Positions 27,208-36,641 are shown, counted from the first letter of the stretch. The stretch is 64,000 nt of DNA from Tsuneonella rigui (GCF_003958625.1 NZ_RSEL01000029.1:111824-175823); one strand, 5' to 3'. Program-made: numbers and translations. Notes: a model not told the origin generated them from the letters alone.

Positions 27208-28122
27208 CTATCCCGTGCTTGGCTTGATTGCAACCCTCTCCCGATACCGCGCGACGGTCGGCAGATCGAGCGGTGCCGCAGCGCCCTGATCGGCCATCCG
27301 CTGGCGCATGATCGGATTCAGGATCGGGTGCGGCAACCGTGCGTACTCGGACGGGTTCAGACCCATGAACGCGCGAAATTCGCGCACGAACTGCGCCTGG
27401 TCGTGATACTGCCCGTCGAGCGCGCCGATCCAGCTCAATGAGGGATCGAGCATGTATTGCGCGAGGCTGCGCAGGAACCGCTGACGGCGCAGCAGCACCT
27501 TGGGGGTGAACCCGAAATAGCGCCGGCATAGCCGCTCGAGCGCCTTGACCGACATGCCGAGCTCTTCTTGCAGCGCGGCCACCTCGCCCATCTGCGGATC
27601 GCGCAGGGCTTCCTGGCAGGCGACGATCTCGCTCTCGCGCGAGACCGGGCGGCCCGCGTGACGCATCAGGTGTGCGTCGATCAGCGCCGCCTTGTCGTCG
27701 ATCGTGCCGCCGCACGCCTCGATCTGCGGCAGGATCCCGGCGAACAGCGCAAAGCAAGGATCGGTGCTACCATCGACCGTGCGGTTGGCGAGCGCCGCCG
27801 CATCGCCCGCAGCGAACTTGGCCCAGCCGGCCGGCTGCAACCCAAGGCCCCAGACGCGCGAGGTGCGCACGCCGAAATGGATCGACTTGCTGGTCGGCCC
27901 GCCCGCCACGAACGGCCACTGGCGCACCATCTCGCCCGGGCCGACGCTGGCGATCGGCGGCGGCCCTTCGGTAAAGCGAAGCGCGGCCCATTCCGGGTGC
28001 AGGTAGTCGTCGACCAGCCCGTCGCCGCACTCGATCTCGGTCAGATAGAGCGCCGTGAAATAGGGCTCCAGCGGCTCGGATAGCCGAAAGAAGCGGACGG
28101 CAATGCGCGGCTCGACCGTCAT
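27208..28122 (-). CDS. AraC family regulator (third of three paralogues)
   Basis: 304 residues with the same architecture as the two regulators downstream on this strand: sensing domain with YLTEIECGDGLVDDYLHPEW and VWGLGLQPAGWAKF, then ELGMSVKALERLCRRYFG and DQAQFVREFRAFMGLNPSEY. A 113-base gap separates it from the second paralogue, so they may be transcribed together. Tandem duplication is the simplest origin. Ligand and targets are unknown. Confidence 0.88.
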   Translation of the reverse strand: MTVEPRIAVRFFRLSEPLEPYFTALYLTEIECGDGLVDDYLHPEWAALRFTEGPPPIASVGPGEMVRQWPFVAGGPTSKSIHFGVRTSRVWGLGLQPAGWAKFAAGDAAALANRTVDGSTDPCFALFAGILPQIEACGGTIDDKAALIDAHLMRHAGRPVSRESEIVACQEALRDPQMGEVAALQEELGMSVKALERLCRRYFGFTPKVLLRRQRFLRSLAQYMLDPSLSWIGALDGQYHDQAQFVREFRAFMGLNPSEYARLPHPILNPIMRQRMADQGAAAPLDLPTVARYRERVAIKPSTG

Positions 28123-28224
28123 CGGCGAGATCAGTGTCCTTTTGCGGGAGAGCGAGCGACCCGAAGGACTTCTTGTATGTTTTGGACAGTAGCGGCCGAC
28201 CGGCGCGCGTCAAGCGCGCAAACG

Positions 28225-28258
28225 AAAAGGGCGCCGCGAGCCCAAGCCCGCGGCGCCC
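28225..28258 (-). terminator. Rho-independent terminator after rplT
   Basis: A perfect 10-base stem (GGGCGCCGCG / CGCGGCGCCC) with a 10-base loop, followed on the minus strand by TTTT. It lies 24 bases past the rplT stop and separates the ribosomal operon from the regulators and pheST. Confidence 0.85.
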
Positions 28259-28281
28259 CTGTTCGTTCGCTCAGCTCAGGC

Positions 28282-28641
28282 TTACGCCGGCAGCGCGGCC
28301 TTGGCCTGCGCGATGATCGCGGTGAAGGCGCCGCCTTCGTTCATCGCCAGGTCGGCCATCACCTTGCGGTCGAGCTCGATGCCCGACAGCTTCACGCCGT
28401 GCATGAACTGCGAGTAGGTGAGCCCTTCGGCGCGGACCGCGGCGTTGATCCGCTGGATCCACAGCGCGCGGAAGCTGCGCTTCTTCACCTTGCGGTCGCG
28501 GTAGGCGTACTGCCCGGCCTTCTCGACCGCCTGGCGGGCGACGCGAATGGTGTTCTTGCGGCGGCCGCGATAGCCCTTGGCCTGGTCGAGGATCCGCTTG
28601 TGCTTGGCACGAGTGGTCGTGCCGCGTTTGATACGTGCCAT
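28282..28641 (-). CDS. rplT: 50S ribosomal protein L20
   Basis: A 119-residue basic ribosomal protein with the standard start [18 protein letters not shown] and the conserved [10 protein letters not shown] and [15 protein letters not shown] segments. It binds 23S rRNA early in 50S assembly. It follows rpmI with 13 bases between the genes and is ended by a strong hairpin. In many bacteria L20 represses its own operon by binding the leader; no such structure is obvious here. Confidence 0.98.
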   Translation of the reverse strand: MARIKRGTTTRAKHKRILDQAKGYRGRRKNTIRVARQAVEKAGQYAYRDRKVKKRSFRALWIQRINAAVRAEGLTYSQFMHGVKLSGIELDRKVMADLAMNEGGAFTAIIAQAKAALPA

Positions 28642-28654
28642 CTGTCAGTACTCC

Positions 28655-28858
28655 TCAGGCCAGCCCGTACGGGGCCCACTTCTTGATCACCTTCGCATCG
28701 GCGTCGGAGATCACGTCAGTGCCGCGGTTCTGGCGGATGTACTTGGCATTGTGGCTGATCAGGCGGTGGCGCTTGCCGGCGACACCATGCTTGACCTTGC
28801 CGGTGGCAGTGAGCTTGAAGCGCTTCTTCACGCCGCTCTTGGTCTTCAGCTTGGGCAT
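28655..28858 (-). CDS. rpmI: 50S ribosomal protein L35
   Basis: A 67-residue ribosomal protein with the typical start [17 protein letters not shown] and the [13 protein letters not shown] segment. A good ribosome binding site (AAAGGAGACG) precedes the start. infC, often upstream, is not adjacent: the next gene upstream is a sulfatase 122 bases away. Confidence 0.98.
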   Translation of the reverse strand: MPKLKTKSGVKKRFKLTATGKVKHGVAGKRHRLISHNAKYIRQNRGTDVISDADAKVIKKWAPYGLA

Positions 28859-28980
28859 TTTCGTCTCCTTTCGGGGACACGCATCAGTCAGCCCTGGCAG
28901 CCCTAGTTAGCCAGGCCGACTGTGAATCACGTGTCGGTGAAGGGGGCGCCCCTAGGCGAGAGGCGCGCGAAAGGCAAGCC

Positions 28981-30966
28981 TTAGCGGGCCCGCTGCCGGT
29001 CGCGCCAGCGCTCGGAACCCCAGCGGGCGACCACCGCGTCTGCCCGGGCCTTGTCGGCTCCGCCAAGCGAGCCGTATGGGGCGCAGCGGTGGAGGTCGAG
29101 GAAGCACGCCTCGCCCGTGTCGAGCCGCAGACTGGTGAGCGCGCCGCCCGCACCCGCGAGCCCGATTGCGGTGGGCGTGTCGAGCGCGCCGATGTGCATG
29201 AAAGGCGGCACCATGATCTTCGGCGGCGCCTGGCCCCGGATCGCGGCCTCGAGGATCGCCCGGTAGTCCGACAGGCCGATCGGGCCCGCCGGGAGCATGC
29301 CGGGGCGGCTCGCCACCAGCAGGGTCTCAAACTGCTGCGGGTTGATCACGTGCCCGTGGCCGAGGAAGCCGCCCTCGAACAGCTCCTCGCCGTGGTCGCC
29401 GGAGACGATTAGGATGGTATCGTCCCACACACCCTTGGCCTTGAGGCGCGCGACCAGTTCGCCGAGCCAATGGTCGGCATTCGCGACCGCGTTCCAATAC
29501 GTCTCGCGCACCTGCGCCGCGTTGGCCGCATCGATCTCACCGCGAGGGAGCGGATGATTGGTGACGCGGTGGGCGACGCCGGGATGGTCGTACGGAAAGT
29601 GCGCCGACTGGAAGTTGAAATAGGCGAAGTGCGGTCGCGTGCGCCAATCCTCCATGCCGAGCGTGCGATCGAACGCGGCGAGCAGGTGGCTCTCGTCGAC
29701 CAGCAGGCTGCCTTGCGCGGCGAAGTCGAACGCGCGCTTGTCGCGCAAGGTTTCGGCGTCGACGTAGACATCTGCCGTCTCGCGCTCGCCGACGGTCCGC
29801 GAGATGCCGCCGAAGTCCTCCGGCTGGCCGGAGAATATGCCGATGCGGTAGCCGCTGGCCTTGAGGTCGCGCAGCAGCGAGGGGTCGCCGTCGCGCGGGG
29901 CGAGCTGGCCCGAAAACAGCGACTTGAGGCTCTCGGTGGTGAAGCCGACGTGACTGTAGGCGGGCCGGACAGCGCTGCCGGCCGCCGCCAGCGCCTCGAG
30001 GTTGGGCGCGACGGGCTTGCCATTAATCCGCTGGCCGAGGACATCGCCGCGGGTCGATTCGAACACCACCACGACCACGTTGGGCCGCTTGCCGGTGAAC
30101 ACTTGCGGGCCGAGCGGCGTGGCCAACGGCACCAGCTTGAGGTCGCCGCCATATCCGTCTTCGTCAATTCCGTTGCCCGGAATATCCAGCGCGAGCGGGT
30201 GCCGGGCCGCATCGAAGGGCGCGCTATCATGCTGCACTCCGAACAAGCCGTAGCCGTCCCGATCAAAGTCGGTCGCAAGATCGAGCGTCCGGCTAAGCGC
30301 GTCCCACGCCAGCGTGCGGTTGAGGCCATACGCCGCATCGCTGCCGGTGCGCGGAATGGCGAAGGCGAGGAGGAGGAACGCCCCGCCGACTGCGAGCCAA
30401 GCCCTCCATCCGGGCGCGGGCGGGCGCGGCAGGTCGCGGGGCAGGACCCGCACAAGGATGCGCCAGCCGATCGCCGCAGCGACTGCCAGCCCGACCACCG
30501 CCAGCAGCGCGACACCGAGCTCGCTCATTCCGAACAAGATCGCGTCGAGCAGGCTGCCTCCGCCGAGCTGCTTGAGCAGCGCGAAGCTCATCGCATCGCT
30601 GAAGTACGAAGCGAGCTGGTACTGCGCCGCCAGCACGCCGAGGAACAGCGCACCGTTGACGAGCGCGAAAACGAACACCGGTGCCCAACCGGGCCGGCCG
30701 CGCGTGAGCCGCAACGCCAGCGCCCACCCGGCGAGCCCGAGCAGCGCCTGCGCGCTCGCATAGCCGGCCAGGAAGATCGCCCGCTCCGCCGGGGTATCGA
30801 CCGCGCGGCTCATGCCGAAGCCGCCGGTGAACAGCCCGAACTTGCGGTCGGCGAGCAGCAGCTCGATCAGCGACACCGCCAGCACCACCGCGCCCGGCGC
30901 GAGCGTCAGCAGGCGCGCCCATGAGAAGCGGGCCAAACCCGGCGGTTGAAGGGCGCTGGTCGCCAT
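28981..30966 (-). CDS. Membrane sulfatase / LTA synthase-like phosphotransferase
   Basis: A 661-residue protein with about five N-terminal membrane helices (residues 15-200) and a large periplasmic alkaline-phosphatase-superfamily domain. The catalytic Thr is in FESTRGDVLG and the metal-binding motif SGDHGEELFEGGFLGHGH is complete. This layout fits enzymes of the LtaS/OpgB/EptA type, which move phospho-alcohol groups onto cell-envelope glycans or lipids; true sulfate ester hydrolysis is less likely because the Cys/Ser-x-Pro-x-Arg motif is missing. The substrate is unknown. It stands 42 bases after hisN on the same strand. Confidence 0.85.
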   Translation of the reverse strand: MATSALQPPGLARFSWARLLTLAPGAVVLAVSLIELLLADRKFGLFTGGFGMSRAVDTPAERAIFLAGYASAQALLGLAGWALALRLTRGRPGWAPVFVFALVNGALFLGVLAAQYQLASYFSDAMSFALLKQLGGGSLLDAILFGMSELGVALLAVVGLAVAAAIGWRILVRVLPRDLPRPPAPGWRAWLAVGGAFLLLAFAIPRTGSDAAYGLNRTLAWDALSRTLDLATDFDRDGYGLFGVQHDSAPFDAARHPLALDIPGNGIDEDGYGGDLKLVPLATPLGPQVFTGKRPNVVVVVFESTRGDVLGQRINGKPVAPNLEALAAAGSAVRPAYSHVGFTTESLKSLFSGQLAPRDGDPSLLRDLKASGYRIGIFSGQPEDFGGISRTVGERETADVYVDAETLRDKRAFDFAAQGSLLVDESHLLAAFDRTLGMEDWRTRPHFAYFNFQSAHFPYDHPGVAHRVTNHPLPRGEIDAANAAQVRETYWNAVANADHWLGELVARLKAKGVWDDTILIVSGDHGEELFEGGFLGHGHVINPQQFETLLVASRPGMLPAGPIGLSDYRAILEAAIRGQAPPKIMVPPFMHIGALDTPTAIGLAGAGGALTSLRLDTGEACFLDLHRCAPYGSLGGADKARADAVVARWGSERWRDRQRAR

Positions 30967-31008
30967 TCGCGCGTCCTAGCGCACGCGGCTTAGGATTAGC
31001 CTAACGCG

Positions 31009-31791
31009 TCAATGCCCGCAGGCGAGCGCCTCGACGACGTCCTCCAGCCGCGCCGGATCGCCGAGGGCGATAACGTGGCCCTCGCTCCCCGCGTGGAGCG
31101 GCTCGCCGTTCCAGTCGGCCATCGTCCCGCCCGCGCCCTCGACCACCGGCACCAGGGCGGCGAAGTCGTGCAGCTTGAGGCTGTCCTCGCACACCAGATC
31201 GATCTGCCCGCTCGCGACGAGGCCGTAGTTGTAGCAGTCCCCACCCCAGATCATCCGCCGGTGCGCGGTCTTCTGCGCCAGCGCCATGAAGTGCTCCGCC
31301 GCATGGTCGGAGAACGCGCCAGGGCTGGTGGTCGCGAGCAGAGCCTCGGACAGCTCACGGCAGGGGCGGGTGCGCACTTCGGCGCCGTTGAAGGTGGTCC
31401 TGCGCCCGGTCGCGCCGACCCAGCGTTCGCCGAGGATCGGCTGGTCGATCACGCCAAGGATGGGAAAGCCATCCGACAGCAGCGCGATCAGCGTGCCGAA
31501 GATCGGCCGCCCGGCGACGAAGCTGGTGGTGCCGTCGATTGGATCGAGCACCCACCGCCGCCGCGCGCCCTCGCGCTCGATGCCGAACTCCTCGCCCTGG
31601 ATGCCGTCGCGCGAGGCCTCTGCCGTGAGAATCCGCCGCATCGCCTCCTCCGCGGCGCGGTCGGCGAGCGTGACCGGCGAGGCATCGCCCTTGGTCTCGA
31701 GCCCGATCGCGCCGCGCCAATACGGCCGGATCGCCTCACCCGCGGCGTCCGCCAGGCGGTTGGCGAGCGCGATGTCGTCAGTCAGCGACAC
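31009..31791 (-). CDS. hisN: Histidinol-phosphatase, inositol monophosphatase family
   Basis: A 260-residue Mg-dependent phosphatase. The metal motifs are GEEFGIE, DPIDGTTSF (with the first metal Asp pair) and the C-terminal CEDSLKLHDFAALVPVVEGAGG. The GGDCYNYGLVASGQIDLV segment matches the HisN subgroup, which supplies the histidinol-phosphate phosphatase step in Alphaproteobacteria that lack HisB-type phosphatase. The GTG start follows the prs stop directly, so it is co-transcribed with prs; both enzymes feed histidine synthesis (PRPP is the first substrate). Confidence 0.88.
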   Translation of the reverse strand: MSLTDDIALANRLADAAGEAIRPYWRGAIGLETKGDASPVTLADRAAEEAMRRILTAEASRDGIQGEEFGIEREGARRRWVLDPIDGTTSFVAGRPIFGTLIALLSDGFPILGVIDQPILGERWVGATGRRTTFNGAEVRTRPCRELSEALLATTSPGAFSDHAAEHFMALAQKTAHRRMIWGGDCYNYGLVASGQIDLVCEDSLKLHDFAALVPVVEGAGGTMADWNGEPLHAGSEGHVIALGDPARLEDVVEALACGH

Positions 31792-32727
31792 TCAGTCGAA
31801 CAGCGAACTGACGCTGCTCTCATCGGCGATCCGCCGCACCGCCTCGCCGATCAGCGGGGCGATGGTGAGGTAGCGGATGCGCTTGCTGTCCGCCGCCGCG
31901 TCGGTCGCGCGGATGGAATCGGTGATCACCAGTTCTTCCAGCGCGGATTCGTTGACCCGCGCCACCGCGCCGCCCGACAGCACACCGTGGGTGATGTATG
32001 CGGTCACAGAAGTTGCCCCGCCGTCGAGCAGCGCCTGCGCCGCGTTGCACAGCGTGCCGCCCGAATCGACGATGTCGTCGATCATGATGCAGTGGCGACC
32101 CTTTACCTCGCCGATGATGTTCATCACCTCGCTCTCGCCCGGCCGGTCGCGGCGCTTGTCGACGATCGCGAGCGGCGCGTTGTCGAGCCGCTTGGCGAGC
32201 GCCCGGGCGCGCACCACGCCGCCGACATCGGGGGAGACGACCATCAGGTCCCGCCCGCCGTACCGCGCCTGGATATCGGCCGCCATCACCGGGGCGGCGA
32301 ACAGGTTGTCGGTCGGAATGTCGAAGAAGCCCTGGATCTGCCCCGCGTGGAGATCGACCGCCAGCACCCGGTCGGCGCCGGCCTGGGTAATCAGGTTAGC
32401 GACCAGCTTGGCCGAGATCGGGGTGCGCGGGCCGGGCTTCCGGTCCTGCCGGGCATAGCCGAAGTATGGCACCACCGCGGTGATCCGCTTGGCCGACGCG
32501 CGCCGCAGCGCGTCGATGCAGATGAGCAGTTCCATCAGGTTGTCGTTGGCGGGAAAGCCGGTCGACTGGACCACGAACACGTCCTCGCCGCGGACGTTCT
32601 CGTGGATCTCGACGAAGATCTCCTCGTCGGCGAAACGACGCACGCTGGCGTCGGTCAGCGGCAGCTCGAGATAGCCCGCGATGGCGCGCGCCAATGGCAG
32701 GTTGGCGTTGCCGGACATGATCTTCAT
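31792..32727 (-). CDS. prs: Ribose-phosphate pyrophosphokinase
   Basis: A 311-residue PRPP synthase. It shows the typical N-terminus [20 protein letters not shown], the flexible ATP loop [20 protein letters not shown], the pyrophosphate/Mg loop [18 protein letters not shown], and the PRPP-binding signature [16 protein letters not shown]. The length is standard. It makes PRPP for nucleotide, histidine and tryptophan synthesis. It is upstream of hisN with no spacer. Confidence 0.97.
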   Translation of the reverse strand: MKIMSGNANLPLARAIAGYLELPLTDASVRRFADEEIFVEIHENVRGEDVFVVQSTGFPANDNLMELLICIDALRRASAKRITAVVPYFGYARQDRKPGPRTPISAKLVANLITQAGADRVLAVDLHAGQIQGFFDIPTDNLFAAPVMAADIQARYGGRDLMVVSPDVGGVVRARALAKRLDNAPLAIVDKRRDRPGESEVMNIIGEVKGRHCIMIDDIVDSGGTLCNAAQALLDGGATSVTAYITHGVLSGGAVARVNESALEELVITDSIRATDAAADSKRIRYLTIAPLIGEAVRRIADESSVSSLFD

Positions 32728-32830
32728 TGGGCGCTCATCCTCGGCGGGGGGAATCGGTGCGCGCGGCTTAGCGAAGGGTCATGCGATTGCAACATTGCGC
32801 AAGCGCGCAAGCGGGGAATAGGATGCCGGC

Positions 32831-33076
32831 ATGGGGTTCTGGCCGCTCGCCGCGCTGGTCTTCGGAGGCGCGCTCCTCGCGGGTCTCGCCACGCCGCGCC
32901 GGGCGTCGAGCAAGCACCCCGCGCCGCCCGAACCGCAAGGCGAGGAAGAGCTCTGGACCCCCGACGCCCTCGCCCGCCTCGGCACGCCCGACACGGTCGC
33001 CGAGCTAGTCGCACAGGGCCGCGCGGAGGAACTGCGGGGACTGGGGTATAGCGGAGAGTTGCCGCCTACCGGTTGA
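32831..33076 (+). CDS. Small membrane-anchored hypothetical protein
   Basis: An 81-residue reading frame. The first 20 residues are hydrophobic (FWPLAALVFGGALLAGLAT), followed by a Pro/Glu-rich linker and a short helical end (DTVAELVAQGRAEELRGLGY). It lies divergent from prs. No strong ribosome binding site is visible and no family is recognised, so it may be a real small membrane peptide or a chance frame. Confidence 0.5.
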   Translation: MGFWPLAALVFGGALLAGLATPRRASSKHPAPPEPQGEEELWTPDALARLGTPDTVAELVAQGRAEELRGLGYSGELPPTG

Positions 33077-33239
33077 GTCCAGCAGCGCACCGGCAGCAAA
33101 CGACATAGCGGACGTTCTCCGCCGGCCATCGCCTCTCCGCACTCAGTGGTGATTGGAACGCGGCTCAGCAGGGCTAGTTGCCAATCCATCACGGAAAACG
33201 ACCCGCAAACCCCTTCCCTAGGGTGGCAAGCGATCCCGG

Positions 33240-33782
33240 TTACCGCACTCGGCGTTGCTGCGTGACGTAGCCAGCCTTCATATCAACCCACTGGACCGGG
33301 AAAGAGTTGCTAGCCGCGCCATCCACTGTGGTCTGCATGGTTTGGTTTGGCCCATCGCCGGAGAAGCGGTCGCATAAGCGTTTCCCGACCAGCTTTTCAG
33401 TGTACGCCGCGCGCAAGCGCGCAAGAAGACTTTCACCTAGCGGCGACCGATACGGAATTTCGACGTCCGGCCAACTCTCCGCGAGCCAGATTTTGGCGAC
33501 ATTCGGTGCCGTCACGGTGGCGCAAATGGCGCCGTTTTCCACTGTACCGTCTAGCTCGACCACTGCGATGACAGCGGGATCGGTCGATACGGGTGTGCGC
33601 TTCACGACCTTCACCGACTTCGCCTTGTCAGGTGTGTAGACAGTGCTCGCCGTGCAGGTCTTGGCTGCGCTGTCCGCATTGACGCAGGCGAAACGTCCCG
33701 ATTTGGCGAGTGCGATCGGATCCACGGGCGTCGCTGACGCCGATCCAGCGGCAGCCAGGATAAAAGGCAACAACAATGGCAT
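33240..33782 (-). CDS. Secreted hypothetical protein
   Basis: About 180 residues from the ATG (MPLLLPFILAAAG) preceded by GGAGGG at 7-base spacing; an upstream in-frame start at 33803 is less likely. A signal peptide covers about residues 1-18 (cleavage near SASA). Four cysteines occur in the mature part (FACVN, KTCTA, GAICA, KRLCD), which could form two disulfides. Base composition is more mixed than in the neighbours, suggesting recent acquisition. No known domain is recognised. It is followed at its 5' side by another secreted unknown on the same strand 29 bases away. Confidence 0.68.
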   Translation of the reverse strand: MPLLLPFILAAAGSASATPVDPIALAKSGRFACVNADSAAKTCTASTVYTPDKAKSVKVVKRTPVSTDPAVIAVVELDGTVENGAICATVTAPNVAKIWLAESWPDVEIPYRSPLGESLLARLRAAYTEKLVGKRLCDRFSGDGPNQTMQTTVDGAASNSFPVQWVDMKAGYVTQQRRVR

Positions 33783-33811
33783 TATTTGATCCCTCCCACT
33801 CAATCTGGCGC

Positions 33812-34351
33812 TCAGTTCACCCGCGCAACCGTCACGCGCGTGGGCTGGTATGGACGAGATTGCCCACCCGACAGGCTGGGTCCAGCGAGGCCACCTGACG
33901 ATCCACTCGGGTATTGCATGCCAATCTGCGACAGAACCATCAGGTGTTCTCCCGTCGTTTCCAGCGTGATCGTAGCCGAAGAACTTTTGTCGTAGATCGT
34001 TGCCCCCGCAGGATAATCGGCATCAAGCCCACCATCGTAAGCGGTGTCCAGATCGGAAGCGACCGAAGCACTCCAGTCAATCTTGAACCGATCGCCTTGC
34101 TTACCGTTGATCACGAAGAACAGGAGGTATTTGCTGAATATGTCTTTATTGGGCTGGATCACGTCACCCGGGCCGAAGGAATAAGCTCGACTGAAGCTCA
34201 AGGGGATTCGAGTTTCAGGGTTTGGTTTGAGGTGAAAGACCTGAAGCTCTTGCTGCGCCACGCTATCAGCGGCGGACGCTGACGAAGTCTTTGCGCCGAT
34301 TCCGGTTGTCAGTAACGAAAGCATCACTGCGATAATTAGACGCGGTCCCAT
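33812..34351 (-). CDS. Secreted hypothetical protein, upstream partner of the previous gene
   Basis: A 179-residue exported protein with a signal peptide (about 1-20, GIGAK) and a good ribosome binding site (GAGGAAG). The mature part is rich in strands (DVIQPNKDIFSKYLLFFVING, SSSATITLETTGEHLMVLS) and ends in a Gly/Ser/Pro-rich tail (YPSGSSGGLAGPSLSGG). It contains no cysteine. The codon use is lower in GC than the surrounding core genes. The pair is probably one transcription unit. Family not recognised. Confidence 0.7.
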   Translation of the reverse strand: MGPRLIIAVMLSLLTTGIGAKTSSASAADSVAQQELQVFHLKPNPETRIPLSFSRAYSFGPGDVIQPNKDIFSKYLLFFVINGKQGDRFKIDWSASVASDLDTAYDGGLDADYPAGATIYDKSSSATITLETTGEHLMVLSQIGMQYPSGSSGGLAGPSLSGGQSRPYQPTRVTVARVN

Positions 34352-34611
34352 CGGAGCTTCCTCTAACTTCGAGGTTCTTTATGCGGCGTAGGCTGGGGGT
34401 AGATTGGATGGAAACGACATGCGAATGCCGGGCTGTGCCTCCCCCGAGGATACCGATCGCAGTAGACCCGACCAAGGCGATTAGCGTGCGGCCGAGAGGC
34501 TAACGACTGCTTCCCACCCATCGCCGGACGTTTTCACAGGGTAACGGCAATCCCCCAAAGCGGTCGTTCCTTTTGAAAAGGCGCTTTCCTACACACTCTC
34601 CGCTGTGGCCT

Positions 34612-35121
34612 ATGCTGGCGATGGCCAAGAATCCTGCCCACCGCCTGCGCCGCCGCCCGTCGTGGTTTCGGCCCGTCCCCCTACGCAGTCGCCGCGACGG
34701 GTGGACCGAGGTGCGGCAATGCGCGTTCCTTGCGCAGCTCTATGCGACCGGATCGGTCAGCGCGGCGGCGAGGGTCGTCGGGATGAGCCGCGCGAGCGCC
34801 TACCGCTTGCGGGAGCGCGCAGGCGCGGAGAGCTTCGCGTTCGCTTGGGACCGGGTGCTGACGCTGCCGGGTGCGGGCCATCCGGGCGCGGCGCGGGAGG
34901 ATGGGCGGAAGGTGACAATCGCGACACTGCTCGCGCGGCTCGAAACCGACATCGTACGGCCGGTCGTGTTCCAGGGCGCCATGACCGGAATCGCGCGAAA
35001 GCCCGACAATCCCACGCTTTTTCGCCTGCTACGGCTGACTAGGAACTGGCCGGCCGCCCCCGACGATTCCGAGTTTTGGGAGGTTGGAGGGAGTTTTGAA
35101 AAACACCCCCGGTCGTTGTGA
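34612..35121 (+). CDS. Helix-turn-helix protein of unknown function
   Basis: About 169 residues. I use the ATG at 34612; another lies at 34621 and a TTG upstream at 34573. A basic N-terminus (AHRLRRRPSWFRP) is followed by a clear helix-turn-helix: CAFLAQLYATGSVSAAARVV then GMSRASAYRLRER, as in resolvase/LysR-type DNA-binding units. The rest (AFAWDRVL, PVVFQGAMTGIARKP) is characteristic but not a domain I can name. It is convergent with glpX. A DNA-binding role is inference. Confidence 0.7.
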   Translation: MLAMAKNPAHRLRRRPSWFRPVPLRSRRDGWTEVRQCAFLAQLYATGSVSAAARVVGMSRASAYRLRERAGAESFAFAWDRVLTLPGAGHPGAAREDGRKVTIATLLARLETDIVRPVVFQGAMTGIARKPDNPTLFRLLRLTRNWPAAPDDSEFWEVGGSFEKHPRSL

Positions 35122-35135
35122 CAAGTCCTACAGGA

Positions 35136-36131
35136 CTAGCCCACCCGGTGCTCGCCCTTGATCCATCGCACGGTGCCGCTGCTGGCGCGCATGACCACGC
35201 TTTCGGTGGTCATCTTGCCGCCGCGCAGGCGCTTGACGCCGTCGAGCAGCGAGCCCGAAGTGACGCCGGTGGCGGCGAAGATGCAATCGCCCTTGGCGAG
35301 GTCTTCCAGCTTGTAGATACGGTCGAAGTCCTCGATCCCCCACTTGCGGGCGCGGGCCTTCTCGTCCTCGTTGCGGAAGATCAGGCGGCCGTTGAACTGC
35401 CCGCCGACACAGCGCAGCGCCGCGGCCGCCAGCACGCCCTCGGGCGCGCCGCCGGACCCCATGTACATGTCGATGGTGGTATCGGGATCGGTGGTCGCGA
35501 TCACGCCCGCGACGTCGCCGTCGCCGATCAGCACGACCCCGCAGCCCAATCCGCGCAGTTCGGCGATCAGCGCCGCGTGGCGCGGCCGGTCGAGCACGCA
35601 GACGATGATGTCCTGCGGCTCGACGCCCTTCGCCGCGGCGACCGCGCGCACGTTCTCGGTCGGCGACTTGGCAAGATCGATCACGCCTTCGGGATAGCCG
35701 GGACCGACCGCCAGCTTGTCCATATAGGTATCGGGCGCGTTGAGCAGGCAGCCCTGCTCGGCCGCGGCGAGCACCGCCAACGCGTTGGGGCCGGCCTTGG
35801 CGGTGATGGTGGTGCCTTCGAGCGGATCCAATGCGATGTCGATCTTGGGACCGGTGCCCGGCGCGCCGCCGACCTTTTCGCCGATGTAGAGCATCGGCGC
35901 TTCGTCGCGCTCGCCTTCGCCGATCACCACGGTGCCGTCGATCGCCAGCTCGTCGAACGCCGCGCGCATCGCTTCGACCGCCGCGTGGTCGGCCGCCTTC
36001 TCGTCTCCCCGGCCGATCAGCTTGCTGGCGGCGATTGCCGCGGCCTCGGTCACGCGGACCAGCTCGAGGACGAGCACGCGGTCGAGCGCGCTGGAGGCTT
36101 TGGGAGAGGCGGAACGCACGCTGTTGTTCAT
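35136..36131 (-). CDS. glpX: Class II fructose-1,6-bisphosphatase
   Basis: A 331-residue GlpX-type bisphosphatase for gluconeogenesis. Key motifs are the metal/phosphate segments GEGERDEAPMLYIGEKVG and DIALDPLEGTT, followed by the family's GGAPEGVLAAAALRC and the C-terminal ESVVMRASSGTVRWI. The length is normal. It lies downstream of hom on the same strand, but two plus-strand genes occupy the gap, so glpX must be expressed from its own promoter, possibly shared with the divergent gene starting 57 bases away. Confidence 0.96.
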   Translation of the reverse strand: MNNSVRSASPKASSALDRVLVLELVRVTEAAAIAASKLIGRGDEKAADHAAVEAMRAAFDELAIDGTVVIGEGERDEAPMLYIGEKVGGAPGTGPKIDIALDPLEGTTITAKAGPNALAVLAAAEQGCLLNAPDTYMDKLAVGPGYPEGVIDLAKSPTENVRAVAAAKGVEPQDIIVCVLDRPRHAALIAELRGLGCGVVLIGDGDVAGVIATTDPDTTIDMYMGSGGAPEGVLAAAALRCVGGQFNGRLIFRNEDEKARARKWGIEDFDRIYKLEDLAKGDCIFAATGVTSGSLLDGVKRLRGGKMTTESVVMRASSGTVRWIKGEHRVG

Positions 36132-36188
36132 CGGAAATTCAATCCCCGGGCTGGAGTTGGGGCGGCGCTTAGACGACGGAGCACGGGA

Positions 36189-36641
36189 TTGTCGAGACGA
36201 CCGGGGGTCTTGTTGCCGGCCCTGCTGCTGGCAAGCCCATTGGCCGCGCAGGAGGCGCCCCCGACTGTCCCTAAAACTGTGACCGCCGAGCAAGTCATCG
36301 CGGATGCGAAAAAGGCCTACGCGCTGCCGACGAGCGGCGCGGCGGCGGAATGCCCGATGCCCAAGCCTGGAGAAGAGATCGTCGTGTGTGCCCAGCAGGA
36401 TGATCCCGAGCGGTACCGGGCGGCGTCGAGCAGCGATCTCGATCCGACCGGCGCGGGCGCGCGCGGCGGGGTGCCGCACGCCGATGTCGAGACCCGGTAT
36501 CCGGGCGTCGCGGTGGCGAGCGGCTGCTTCATCCCGCCGTGCCCGCCGCCGATGCCGGTGCTGATCGACTTGAAGGCGATTCCGGAGCCGCCGCCGGGCT
36601 CCGATGCCGATCGCATCGCGCGCGGAGAGTTGGCGCAGTGA
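36189..36641 (+). CDS. Secreted protein of the GCFIPPC pair (first copy)
   Basis: About 150 residues from a TTG start with a GGAG ribosome binding site, giving a typical signal peptide ending PLAAQ. The mature protein has the sections VTAEQVIADAKKAYALP, ECPMPKPGEEIVVCAQ, DDPERYRAASSSDLDP and GCFIPPCPPPMPVLIDLKA, all shared with the next gene. Four cysteines (in EC, VVC and GC...PC) are conserved in the pair, suggesting two disulfides. It runs divergently from glpX. No known family is recognised; it is probably periplasmic or surface-exposed. Confidence 0.72.
   Translation: MSRRPGVLLPALLLASPLAAQEAPPTVPKTVTAEQVIADAKKAYALPTSGAAAECPMPKPGEEIVVCAQQDDPERYRAASSSDLDPTGAGARGGVPHADVETRYPGVAVASGCFIPPCPPPMPVLIDLKAIPEPPPGSDADRIARGELAQ

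Noticed and set aside
31012..33051. A 679-residue open frame opposite hisN and prs
   Set aside because: It spans two conserved genes and the gap after them and has no conserved motifs, so it is a composition artefact.
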